In this document: piece after piece, positions 1 to 7,069 of the stretch
Layout: every line of letters begins with the position of its first letter
Numbering within the stretch: the stretch's first letter is position 1
Source: Pseudoalteromonas fuliginea
Lineage (GTDB): Bacteria > Pseudomonadota > Gammaproteobacteria > Enterobacterales > Alteromonadaceae
Assembly: GCF_000690055.1 (NCBI RefSeq)
Contig: NZ_JJNZ01000073.1
Span: 1-49,374 of the forward strand
DNA length: 49,374 bases
Reading direction: 5' to 3'
Notes under the pieces: generated by a model
What the model saw: only the letters and a program-made list of their open reading frames with translations
Told to the model about the DNA's origin: nothing
The model's database searches: none
Translations under genes and position numbers: made by a program

Positions 1-26
1 CTGTCTGTAAAATGTGCTTTTTTCAT
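1..26 (-). CDS. IS3-family transposase OrfA, first codons only (runs off the window)
   Basis: Reading leftward from position 26, the minus strand gives M-K-K-A-H-F-T-D and then leaves the window. A strong Shine-Dalgarno (AGGAGA, about 31-37) sits just in front of the ATG. MKK-x-(H/R)-FT-D/E is how OrfA of many IS3-family elements (IS407/IS3-like groups) begins, so I read this as the start of a transposase orfA. Only eight full codons are visible, so the group cannot be named. The element's outer end should lie somewhere in 60-110, where a G6-ATTA-C6 inverted repeat occurs, but I could not place the terminal repeat. Confidence 0.6.
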
Positions 27-240
27 AATTTTCTCCTGTGTTTACAATAAGAGAAAATTCTACGTTTGGCATCTATTATTTTTCGGGGGGATTACCCCCC
101 TTTTTAATGCATCGTGTTTTGCAGCTTTTCTATATTATGAACAAGGCAATACAGTTGCCGCAGCGTAAACTAAGGGTATCCACTTTCGCTTGGCTCCGTA
201 AGGTCAATTTATTCATGCCTTTATTTACTGTAATATTCCG

Positions 241-642
241 CTAAAGAAATTTAAAGCAAATGTAAGAGAGCTCACTAACCGCAACAGGGGGATCTCAATG
301 ACCCTACAAATTCATAAACTCACGCAGTATTTACGTGGCTGGGGACACTATTACCTAATAGCCAACGCTTATCAGTTAACGGTGGATTTAGATCATTGGA
401 TCCGCCGTAGGATAAGAATGTGCTACTGGCGGCAATGGCGTAAACCACGCACGAAAGTACGCAGTTTAATAAAGCTGGGGGTTAGCGAACGACTCGCCAT
501 AGCCTGTGGTATCACCAGCAAAGGGCCTTATCGAAGCTCGAAAACAAAAGGAATTAACATTGCGCTAGGCAATGACTATTTAGCGTCACAAGGTTTAGTG
601 TCATTGAGAGGTATTTGGATCAATATTCATTACGGGAGATGA
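241..642 (+). pseudogene. ltrA: Group II intron reverse transcriptase/maturase, C-terminal fragment
   Basis: The frame encodes about 130 residues that look like the maturase (domain X) end of a bacterial group II intron protein: LKKFKANVRELTNRNRG, then LRGWGHYY, then a WIRRRIR-x-C-x-W-x-QW block and a closing GLVSLRGIW. These are typical C-terminal maturase features. A full protein has over 400 residues with reverse transcriptase motifs 0-7 upstream; none is present, and the frame is closed by a TAA at 199-201. The annotated ATG at 298 is internal and not a real start. The gene is therefore 5' truncated, probably when the adjacent IS or another rearrangement arrived. The TGA stop at 640-642 overlaps the start of intron domain V. 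Confidence 0.85.
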
Positions 643-725
643 ACCGCCCATTGCACTTCCTGTCAATAAAAAGCGCATGATGGGTGGTGTGGGGGCTGGA
701 GGTTAGAGACCTCCGGCTACCCGAT
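241..725 (+). mobile_element. Truncated group II intron (IIC-attC type), 3' end with domains V and VI
   Basis: Behind the maturase fragment lies an intron 3' end. Domain V starts GAACCGCC at 641 and closes GGTGGTGT at 690. Domain VI is the hairpin TGGAGG...CCTCCGGCT, and the intron ends CTACCCGAT with the terminal AT at 724-725. The following bases, TAAAGCGCTA (726-735), are the bottom strand of an attC R'' core, so the junction matches the TTGT^TARRRY insertion site known for group IIC-attC introns. Orientation is opposite to the cassette genes, as expected for that class. Everything upstream (domains I-IV and most of the protein gene) is missing, so the copy is immobile. The left limit is approximate. 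Confidence 0.8.
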
Positions 726-2587
726 TAAAGCGCTACTCTTTATTGCCAAAATATAACGGGGAGCTGCCCCCAGAAAATCAATACTAAAACTAATTGTACC
801 GATATCAAAATTGCCGCAACATCCAATTTAATTAGTTTACTTTGTAATTTTACTCTTAGAGAAATCCATAAAGAAAATAACAGTGTTAGTGGCAAAATTC
901 CTGAAAGAAAAGCCAAGGAAACACTTGCCGCTGTAATATCACCAAATTGTAGAAAGGATTGCTGAACATAGAGGTATACAGGAAAGCTGAACAATAGTAG
1001 GTTTATAAATCCCCATTTTATTCGAACGAAGCTTTCTTTGTCTCGTTTAATGACCCTAATTAATCCGACTAAAAATATATAAAACAGTCCTATTAGACCA
1101 AAGCTTAAGCTTAACCAATAAAGTACCAATGCTATAATTGAAACTTGCTTAAACGTTTTAAGACCATTACTAAGAAACAATCTCCTCTCACTATCCCAAT
1201 AGAAAACATGGGAAGCTTGTGTCCTATTAACATCTCTAAATAAGTGATCGCCGACTTGAATTAAGCGCCTATCGGCATTTTGCAATGACTTCATTAGAAG
1301 GTGCTCGTTTGATTGTTCTAACCAAATAAAATTGAAAAGCATATCAATGAATTCAAATTCGGCCATGTTATTTGGGGATGGTAGATAAATGCCCTCCAAC
1401 TTTGACAACCCAATTCCCTTTCCCGTGCTCTCTGCAATAGACGCTGACACCACGCTTAGTTTATTGATAAATAATTTATTAAACTTTTCATAGTCGGCAG
1501 TTTCGTTATCCGTGTTAGCGGCGTAAAAAAATCCCTTTTTTTCATCTGGAAAAAGGCAAATATAGGCTCTAAATCCAAATGTTGTACCTGGATGACACAT
1601 GCCAAGCACGTTATGCCGATCTCTATTAGCAAACGCAAGGCCATGCCCAATATTCAGGCCTTCTATATGTGCTTTAGTGTTGAAAGGATTAGTAAGCATT
1701 TTCATATGCTCAGGTTTTACAAAATTTTGACCATTTACTTTGCCTTCATTCAAAATAAAATTCATAAACTTAGCCATGTCAGGGGCGGTAGTTGTGAATT
1801 GTCCCGAAGGTCTAAGATAGCTAGGCACAGCAATTTGAGTAACATTATTTTCATGATAGCCCATTGCTAATAAAGGATCGGCGTACTGACCTTGTTGGCT
1901 GATAAACTCAAAGCTACTGTCATACATTTCTAAAGGAGCTAAAAGGTTGTCATCGAGGAACTCTTCATAACGCTGGTTGGTTACAGCTTCTATAACCATT
2001 GCAAGTAATGTATATCCCATATTGGAATATGAGTATTGCGTTCCTGGTTCAGTTCTAATCTTTAATAAGTTTTGTCTGCTTGATTCAAAAGCTTTTCCAA
2101 GTGGCGTATTTGGCAAAGGTTTAGTGCTTAGTAACTGCCACATCCTGATATTGTCTAATCCAGCAGTATGATCGAGTAAGTTTTTGACCTTGATAGGTGA
2201 ACGATGATGCCAAACATTGTCGAAGTTCAATCCTGGCAATAGTGCTTCAATATTGCTATCTAATGAGAGTCTTCCTTCAAATATTAAATGGAGAACGCCC
2301 ATTGCCAGAACCGATTTGGTAACTGAGCCTACATGCATTTTTTGTGCAGGCATCATATGTTCAAGTTTTGAAATATTTGCATATCCAACACTACCAACCT
2401 CAACATGCCCCTTTGAAATTGTTGACCAAGATAATCCTACAATATCTTCAGTGTCGATAGTATTTTGGATTTCGGTTTCAATATGAGTATCGCTTTCGGC
2501 ATAAGCAATATTTAATGAAAACAAAACTAAAAATAATGATAAGAACTTTGGGTGCATCAACTTCTCAGTATACGACTAGCGCTTTAA
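726..2587 (-). mobile_element. Integron gene cassette 2 (serine hydrolase gene), attC interrupted
   Basis: The cassette begins TTAAAGCGCTAG at 2587 (minus strand). Behind the gene the sequence GCGCTTTA (733-726) is the exact complement of that start and so is the R'' end of the cassette's own attC. The rest of the attC is replaced by the truncated group II intron. The visible part is 1862 bp, long for a cassette. Confidence 0.65.
740..2557 (-). CDS. Serine beta-lactamase-fold hydrolase with C-terminal membrane segments (integron cassette gene)
   Basis: A 605-residue exported protein of the class C beta-lactamase / penicillin-binding-protein-like (PF00144) family. A signal peptide covers residues 1-20 (cut near AYA). 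The catalytic motif SVTK is at 78-81, LLDHTAG follows near 128-133, the YSN motif is at 177-179, and an HPGTT stretch near residue 325 probably replaces the KTG box. The last ~140 residues carry about four hydrophobic segments, so the hydrolase domain should be periplasmic and membrane tethered. Such proteins act as esterases, D-peptidases or peptidoglycan-modifying enzymes; true beta-lactamase activity cannot be assumed. The longer frame begins at a TTG, but the adjacent ATG at 2557 is preferred. The gene fills the second cassette of the array; its attC is interrupted by the group II intron 15 bp after the stop. Confidence 0.85.
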   Translation of the reverse strand: MHPKFLSLFLVLFSLNIAYAESDTHIETEIQNTIDTEDIVGLSWSTISKGHVEVGSVGYANISKLEHMMPAQKMHVGSVTKSVLAMGVLHLIFEGRLSLDSNIEALLPGLNFDNVWHHRSPIKVKNLLDHTAGLDNIRMWQLLSTKPLPNTPLGKAFESSRQNLLKIRTEPGTQYSYSNMGYTLLAMVIEAVTNQRYEEFLDDNLLAPLEMYDSSFEFISQQGQYADPLLAMGYHENNVTQIAVPSYLRPSGQFTTTAPDMAKFMNFILNEGKVNGQNFVKPEHMKMLTNPFNTKAHIEGLNIGHGLAFANRDRHNVLGMCHPGTTFGFRAYICLFPDEKKGFFYAANTDNETADYEKFNKLFINKLSVVSASIAESTGKGIGLSKLEGIYLPSPNNMAEFEFIDMLFNFIWLEQSNEHLLMKSLQNADRRLIQVGDHLFRDVNRTQASHVFYWDSERRLFLSNGLKTFKQVSIIALVLYWLSLSFGLIGLFYIFLVGLIRVIKRDKESFVRIKWGFINLLLFSFPVYLYVQQSFLQFGDITAASVSLAFLSGILPLTLLFSLWISLRVKLQSKLIKLDVAAILISVQLVLVLIFWGQLPVIFWQ

Positions 2588-2687
2588 CGCCAAAATAACA
2601 GGCTAAGTAATGGTTGGCTAAAATTGTGTAGCGAAGCGAAACGTAGCCAACTGTTACGTGTCCTTGTTGATTTTCTTGTTATGTTTC
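2579..2687 (-). other. attC recombination site of an integron cassette
   Basis: On the minus strand, R'' reads GAAACATAAC (2687-2678) and R' reads GTTAAAGCGC (2588-2579). Between them is an imperfect hairpin: GTTGGCTA (about 2642-2652 on the plus strand as TAGCCAAC) pairs with its partner at about 2612-2620. The arms continue outwards with AACA-GG against CAACAAGG, so one arm carries an unpaired extra base, as in attC L'' boxes. R'' is a perfect complement of the first 10 bases of the same cassette at 3201-3192, the signature of a circular cassette joined at G^TT. The site is about 100 nt and separates the DUF3658 gene from the serine hydrolase gene. Confidence 0.8.
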
Positions 2688-3200
2688 GATTTACATATCA
2701 GGTAATTTAACTTCACTAAACCTCATAGCACCAAGATTTCCTTGTGAATCTAACTTTCCACGCTTTACCAAAGATTTTATTCTTTCCGCATAAAAAAGAT
2801 CTGGCAAATTAAATGAATCAAGTTCATTTTGCATTGATATGCCTATAACACGCGCTACTTTCCGAAATTTAGACCTAGTGTTCGATAACAAAAATCCGTC
2901 AATTTTATCTAATTCATCCGGAGATAACTTCGAACAAACCTCTGCTTGCTCTGCTGTCAAAGGCGGATCTAAACTAATTTTAATTTCTGTTTTTAAGTCT
3001 GGAAATTGGTGGTAAATTTGTTCCTGAAATTCTCTAATTAGACCTATAGTTCGACCTAAGCCACCAACACTATACCTAATATCTCGTTCTTTTGATGTGA
3101 AATAAGCTTGTTCCATAACTTGCTCTATCAAACGAATAGATTGATTCAGTTGCTCATTCATAACTTCATCGGCTGACACGAAATACTCCTAGAAACATAA
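2588..3200 (-). mobile_element. Integron gene cassette 1 (DUF3658 gene plus attC)
   Basis: Bounds follow from the G^TT crossover points: the cassette begins TTATGTTTC at 3200 and ends with the G of R' at 2588 (minus strand), 613 bp in all. It holds one gene (2691-3179) and its attC, the usual compact layout. It is the lead cassette of the array, so attI or an upstream attC should lie at 3201 and beyond. Confidence 0.7.
2691..3179 (-). CDS. DUF3658 domain protein (integron cassette gene)
   Basis: 162 residues, starting at GTG (3177-3179) with AGGAG eight bases upstream. The C-terminal half fits the DUF3658 pattern: LSPDELDKIDGFLLSN, then RKVARVIG, then LPDLFYAERI and SQGNLGAMRFSEVKLP at the end. 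In larger proteins this domain follows a DUF1835 domain; here the N-terminal ~80 residues are instead a mostly helical stretch that I do not recognise. No signal peptide or membrane segment is seen, so it is probably cytoplasmic. Function unknown. It sits alone in a 613-bp cassette with attC behind it. The match is from pattern recognition, and the family itself is uncharacterised. Confidence 0.8.
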   Translation of the reverse strand: MSADEVMNEQLNQSIRLIEQVMEQAYFTSKERDIRYSVGGLGRTIGLIREFQEQIYHQFPDLKTEIKISLDPPLTAEQAEVCSKLSPDELDKIDGFLLSNTRSKFRKVARVIGISMQNELDSFNLPDLFYAERIKSLVKRGKLDSQGNLGAMRFSEVKLPDM

Positions 3201-3201
3201 C
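3192..3201 (-). other. Cassette insertion point (attI or lost upstream attC core)
   Basis: The minus strand reads TTG-TTATGTTTC here, with the G^TT crossover between 3201 and 3200. This marks the 5' boundary of cassette 1. Whether the sequence to the right is attI or remnant flank cannot be decided, because no integrase gene is found within the next several kilobases. Confidence 0.55.
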
Positions 3202-3213
3202 AATTTTGTCTAC

Positions 3214-3245
3214 GACATTTGTCGTTTTATAAACCGACAAATGTC
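3214..3245. promoter_or_regulatory. 11-bp inverted repeat around a possible cassette promoter
   Basis: GACATTTGTCG (3214-3224) and CGACAAATGTC (3235-3245) are perfect 11-bp inverted arms with a 10-base AT-rich centre. Each arm contains its own GACA-NN-TGTC half-symmetric box, and the box centres are 22 bp apart, about two helical turns. On the minus strand a TTGTAA / 17 bp / TTATAA pair can be drawn through the repeat, putting a -10-like element between the arms. It would drive the cassette genes and could be repressed there. The same core recurs at 35250-35259 before a Crp/Fnr-type gene. Confidence 0.4.
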
Positions 3246-3333
3246 CATATTACAATGCATTTATCTTAACCATCAAATAAACATATGTAAACAATTGGTT
3301 AAATGAAAATTATTTTTAATCAGTGCAAAAATA

Positions 3334-3346
3334 CACCAAAATGGTG
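3334..3346. promoter_or_regulatory. CACC-N5-GGTG palindrome resembling an NtrC site core
   Basis: CACCAAAATGGTG matches the central part of NtrC (NRI) sites, TGCACC-N5-GGTGCA, but the outer TGCA bases are not kept on either side. No sigma-54 promoter was seen close by. It may be a degraded site or chance. Confidence 0.25.
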
Positions 3347-3691
3347 GAGATCAGTAATATTGGACAAAACAACAATCACTGTCTGTATTCACAGCATTTA
3401 TTAACCTAGGCAACCAACTAAATTGATAACAAAAGACGGTGTTACTAATAACAAGTACTGCTTTGGAAGTTGCTTTTTATAGGCTGACCAAGATCAAATT
3501 TTAATTTCATACACGTAAGTACTGCCTAGCTACTTATCGCTCATTACTGTCTGTTTAATAAGATAAGCCTGTTCATTAAATCTATAAACACACACCAACG
3601 ATGACAGTACCGATTAGTGAAAATATAATGGTTTATTAATACAAAATTGCACGTTATTGTTTAGTACTTAACACTAGAAAATGATAAATAA

Positions 3692-4573
3692 ATGGCTTTT
3701 TATATTCTGGCATTGTCAATATTATGCGTTTTTTCTCGCTGCAATATTCTTATAATACGACAACCCCTTTGGCACTACTTAGTAGCTTTAAGTGTTGTAA
3801 GTGCTTATGCTGAAGGTTATATAAATTTATATGCTCTGCTGAGCACTGGGCTTTACGTTGTTTTATACTACTGTGCGCTAAATACAAAGCGGGCAATAAT
3901 ACGCACTATATTAGGTACTGTTTTTGTTATTACCTCATTAGCATTAGCACTTCATTGGGTGCCTGGTTTTAGTAACCTCCCTATTGTTATAAACGAGCGT
4001 ATTACCAGCGATGCGATTACTTTTACCCTTTATGCTAATTTTGATAAAGCTATGGCTGGGTTATTTCTTTGTGCTTACTTTTTTTCAAACTTAGATTCAA
4101 ATAAAAGGCCTTTAAAAGCAGACTCTAATAAAGCGGGTCAATTAAACGTTAAACAACCCATTTTAATAGTTATTGCTACTGTTTTAGCTACGCTCATAGC
4201 GGCTTTAATGCTTGGACTTGTAAGCTTTAACCCAAAAGTGCCCGACTTTTGGTTAGCCTTTATTGCTATTAATCTTTTATTTACCTGTGTTGCCGAGGAA
4301 GCTTTATTTCGAGGTTTACTACAAACTAAGCTTAGCCAAATTATTACACCAACCCGTTTAGCGTTACTTGCTCCTTTAATTACGGCTGGTATTTTTGCTT
4401 TGGCACATTTTGCAGGAGGCATTAACTATGTGCTGGTCTCGTTTATAGCAGGCTTAGGATACGGCTATATTTTTTATAGAACGCAGCGCTTAGAGTGGGC
4501 TATTTTATGCCATTGGTTGGTGAACGTTTGCCACTTCTTTTTGTTTACTTACCCTATGCTCAGTAAAATCTAA
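3692..4573 (+). CDS. CPBP family intramembrane glutamic endopeptidase
   Basis: 293 residues, highly hydrophobic, with about eight membrane segments. The three signature motifs of the CPBP/Abi (CAAX protease and bacteriocin-processing) family are present in order: EE-x3-R at 202-207 (AEEALFRGLL), FxxxH with His 239 (FALAHF), and HWLVN with His 274 and Asn 278. These residues form the intramembrane active site, so the protein should be catalytically competent. It should sit in the inner membrane; the substrate is unknown. It stands alone, on the opposite strand from the integron cassettes and about 100 bp ahead of the RcsF-like gene. The start ATG has no strong Shine-Dalgarno. Confidence 0.88.
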   Translation: MAFYILALSILCVFSRCNILIIRQPLWHYLVALSVVSAYAEGYINLYALLSTGLYVVLYYCALNTKRAIIRTILGTVFVITSLALALHWVPGFSNLPIVINERITSDAITFTLYANFDKAMAGLFLCAYFFSNLDSNKRPLKADSNKAGQLNVKQPILIVIATVLATLIAALMLGLVSFNPKVPDFWLAFIAINLLFTCVAEEALFRGLLQTKLSQIITPTRLALLAPLITAGIFALAHFAGGINYVLVSFIAGLGYGYIFYRTQRLEWAILCHWLVNVCHFFLFTYPMLSKI

Positions 4574-4677
4574 ATACATTTACAAATGCTAACAATTTAC
4601 TTAGTAGTAAACATTGCCCGCATTTGATTTTGTTAGTAATTTACTATTTCAAATAATAAATTAAGGGACTAATAAAT

Positions 4678-5073
4678 ATGCGGCGTTTTATAACAATAAT
4701 GAGTGTGGTGTTCGTGTTAACTGGCTGTTCTGGCGTTACTTTTCATACAGATATAGACAACGGCGTTTTATCTCAAGAAATTGGCACCTATGTTAATAAA
4801 AGAGATTTACAGCAGTTTTATAGCGACCAAGAAGCACACGAAAGTGGCGCTACCCTTTTAGGGCGAATAGAAGGTGAAAGCTGTGATGGCGACGGTATGG
4901 GTAGCAATAATGTAGGTTACAATCGCTCTAAATCAAATGCTATCGATTTACTTAAAGCTGATGCCATGCGCAGAGGCGGGAATGCTTTTACTATTAACTC
5001 TTGTAGCGAAACGTCTGTATCGTATTGCGACTTATCTGTTTTATGTAGCGGACAAGCCTACGACTATCAATAA
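4678..5073 (+). CDS. RcsF-like outer membrane lipoprotein
   Basis: 131 residues with a lipobox (VLTGC, lipidated Cys 17, Ser at +2, which favours outer membrane sorting). Four further cysteines lie at 69, 109, 117 and 123. Their spacing, and the surrounding GRIEGESC, NSCSET, YC and LCSGQA blocks, follow RcsF, the Enterobacteria envelope-stress sensor whose fold depends on two non-consecutive disulfides. RcsF activates the Rcs phosphorelay by contacting IgaA and OMPs; no rcs or igaA homologue is in this window, so the partner here is unknown. Also possible is a general lipoprotein that shares only the fold. Start ATG at 4678 follows AAGGGAC. Confidence 0.75.
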   Translation: MRRFITIMSVVFVLTGCSGVTFHTDIDNGVLSQEIGTYVNKRDLQQFYSDQEAHESGATLLGRIEGESCDGDGMGSNNVGYNRSKSNAIDLLKADAMRRGGNAFTINSCSETSVSYCDLSVLCSGQAYDYQ

Positions 5074-5086
5074 GTAAAAGTGCAAA

Positions 5087-5386
5087 TTATATATTAAGCG
5101 CAAAGCTAAGTAGTACGCGCTTTCCAGACTCGATTTTAGATACGCTGTGTTCGTACTTATCGGGTCTAAACAAATACACACGATTAAATAAATTTATAAT
5201 GCATTTTGAGCATTTAAATACCCCACCTGTTTTAGGTTGCTCTAATACAAAATTGAGCTTGTAATAGCGCCCTTGCTGCACGGGATCAATATGGTTCATT
5301 ACGCTGTGATTAGTTGGGTAAGTAACAAGGTTTATCGAGAATGTATTACTGCTAAAAATAGCTTTGTTTTTAACGGTTGCAATCAT
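5087..5386 (-). CDS. Small 2OG-Fe(II) oxygenase-like protein
   Basis: 99 residues with a very strong ribosome site (AGGAGG, five bases from the ATG), so probably translated. An H-x-D (HID, about residue 32), then RYYKLNFVL, LFNRVYLFRPDKYEHSVSKI and GKRVLLSF resemble the C-terminal jelly-roll strands of 2-oxoglutarate/Fe(II) oxygenases, where HxD, a distal His and an Arg bind iron and 2OG. It is far shorter than a full oxygenase (usually 180 or more), so it may be a minimal family or a fragment. Two cysteines (KCSKC) lie mid-protein. It converges on the RcsF-like gene (13-bp gap) and lies downstream of nothing obvious. Confidence 0.5.
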   Translation of the reverse strand: MIATVKNKAIFSSNTFSINLVTYPTNHSVMNHIDPVQQGRYYKLNFVLEQPKTGGVFKCSKCIINLFNRVYLFRPDKYEHSVSKIESGKRVLLSFALNI

Positions 5387-5495
5387 ACTGCCTCCTATGA
5401 GTTTATATGCCTTATTGTAGCATTTAGTAAATTATGAATACTTAGGCTAAACAATATCAAAATACGATGTCATATAGCTAAACAGCCTGAAACAA

Positions 5496-5525
5496 AAAAG
5501 CCGAGCTTAGTAAAGCTCGGCTTTT
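5496..5525 (-). terminator. Bidirectional hairpin terminator after gltX
   Basis: Perfect 13-bp stem AAAAGCCGAGCTT / AAGCTCGGCTTTT with a 4-base loop. A T-run follows on the minus strand, 20 bp past the gltX stop. Confidence 0.9.
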
Positions 5526-5545
5526 AAAAGTACATTGTTTAGCAA

Positions 5546-7030
5546 TTATGAACTTGGGTATTCGCGGTACGCACGCTCTATATTTTTAGCCTGCTTTTTA
5601 GAAATACCTAAATGAGCAAGGGCTACACGTAAACGAGCACGTGATAAGTCAGACCCCAATATTTCCATTGCATCAAGCACTGACGTACTTGATGTTTTGC
5701 CTGTAATTGCGACAAAAATTGGCTCTAAAAAGTCTTTAATTTTAAGCTCGTGGAATGTTGCCACTTCTTTTGCAATTGCAAAAATAGCTGGCTTTTCAAA
5801 GCTACGTAAACCTTCAAGCTGCCATACAAAAAATTGCAGCGCTTGGCGAATCACGTTTTCGTCTGCTTTGCCGGCTGTTAATAGCGCAGGATCGTAAGTT
5901 GGAATACCACCTACAAAGTGCCCTGCAAGCTCAACCATATCCGACAGCGTATTAATACGTGTTTTAACTTCTGGTAATATTTTAGCGAGCATTTCGCCGT
6001 TAAACTTCCAATCAACAAAGCGCTGAATTAACTGCTCGTCGGTTAGGTTTTCGCGGATCCACATGCCGTTTAACCAGCTTAATTTATCTACGTCGAATAC
6101 TGGACCACCAAGCGATACGCGCTTCATGTCGAAGTTTTCAATCATCTCATTAAGTGTGAACTTTTCACGCTCATCAGGCATTGACCAACCCATACGACCT
6201 AAGTAGTTAAGTACGGCTTCTGGCAGGTAACCCATTTCTTTATAGTAATTAATAGATGTTGGGTTTTTACGCTTAGACAGCTTTGATTTATCTGGGTTAC
6301 GTAGTAATGGTAAGTGACCAAGTACTGGCGCTTCCCAACCAAAATCTTCGTAAAGTTTTAATAACTTAGGTGCTGAGTTGATCCACTCTTCACCACGGAA
6401 AATATGGCTAATTTGCATGTGGTGGTCGTCAACTACGTTCGCTAAAAAGTACGTTGGGAAACCATCTGCTTTTAATAACACTTGCATGTCTACGTTTTCC
6501 CACGGGATCTCAATTTCATCACGTAGGTAGTCGTTAAACTTAAATGTGCCTTCGCTTGGGATTTTCATACGTATAACGTAAGGTTTGCCTGCCGCTAAGT
6601 TTGCTTTAATTTCTTCATCTGTGTGGTTTAAACCACGACCGTCGTATTTAGGGCGCAAGCCTTCTGCCATTTGCTCTTCACGCATTTGATCAAGCTCTTC
6701 GCTTGTTGCAAAGCAGTAAAACGCTTTGCCATCGTCAACTAACTGATGCGCGTATTTTTTATATAAATCGCTACGCTCAGATTGACGGTAAGGACCAAAT
6801 TCGCCACCCACATCAGGACCATGATCCCACTCAAGCCCTAACCAACGTAGGCTATCCATAATCGCAAGTTCAGACTCTGGCGTGCTACGTACTTGGTCTG
6901 TATCTTCTATACGAAGTACAAATTCACCGCCTTGTTGTTTAGCAAAACAGTAGTTAAATAAGGCGATATAAGCGGTGCCAAGATGCGGGTCACCAGTTGG
7001 CGACGGGGCAACACGGGTGCGAATTGTCAT
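5546..7030 (-). CDS. gltX: Glutamyl-tRNA synthetase
   Basis: 494 residues, full length for bacterial GluRS. It charges tRNA-Glu in the cytoplasm with glutamate. The class I HIGH motif appears as HLGT at 16-19 within APSPTGDPHLGTAY; the KMSKS motif is KLSKR at 250-254. FRGEEWINSAPK, a conserved GluRS stretch, is present near 211-222. The small zinc-binding insertion of E. coli GluRS seems to have lost its ligands: only Cys 106 remains where C-x-C...C would be expected, so this is probably a zinc-free enzyme. The glutaredoxin gene lies 39 bp upstream on the same strand and the two are probably cotranscribed. Confidence 0.97.
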   Translation of the reverse strand: MTIRTRVAPSPTGDPHLGTAYIALFNYCFAKQQGGEFVLRIEDTDQVRSTPESELAIMDSLRWLGLEWDHGPDVGGEFGPYRQSERSDLYKKYAHQLVDDGKAFYCFATSEELDQMREEQMAEGLRPKYDGRGLNHTDEEIKANLAAGKPYVIRMKIPSEGTFKFNDYLRDEIEIPWENVDMQVLLKADGFPTYFLANVVDDHHMQISHIFRGEEWINSAPKLLKLYEDFGWEAPVLGHLPLLRNPDKSKLSKRKNPTSINYYKEMGYLPEAVLNYLGRMGWSMPDEREKFTLNEMIENFDMKRVSLGGPVFDVDKLSWLNGMWIRENLTDEQLIQRFVDWKFNGEMLAKILPEVKTRINTLSDMVELAGHFVGGIPTYDPALLTAGKADENVIRQALQFFVWQLEGLRSFEKPAIFAIAKEVATFHELKIKDFLEPIFVAITGKTSSTSVLDAMEILGSDLSRARLRVALAHLGISKKQAKNIERAYREYPSS

Positions 7031-7069
7031 GGTATATTCTCTTTAAATAAGTGAGATAATAAAAGTGGT

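Larger units (their letters stand above)
3202..3691. other. 490-bp gene-free region
   Basis: No convincing coding sequence and no trace of an integrase gene. It holds the inverted repeat at 3214-3245 and a CACC-AAAAT-GGTG palindrome at 3334-3346. The rest is AT-rich sequence leading to the CPBP protease start. Confidence 0.6.

Noticed and set aside
83..101. Six-G / six-C inverted repeat as a terminator or IS end
   Set aside because: It could be either, but without the rest of the IS I cannot match it to a terminal repeat, so it is not called separately.
38..244. 68-codon plus-strand frame at the left edge
   Set aside because: It crosses the IS end region and a G6/C6 inverted repeat, has no ribosome site and resembles nothing.
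3220..3239. TGTC...GACA pair as a second GlrR site
   Set aside because: The spacer is 12, not 10, bases and no sigma-54 promoter is near.
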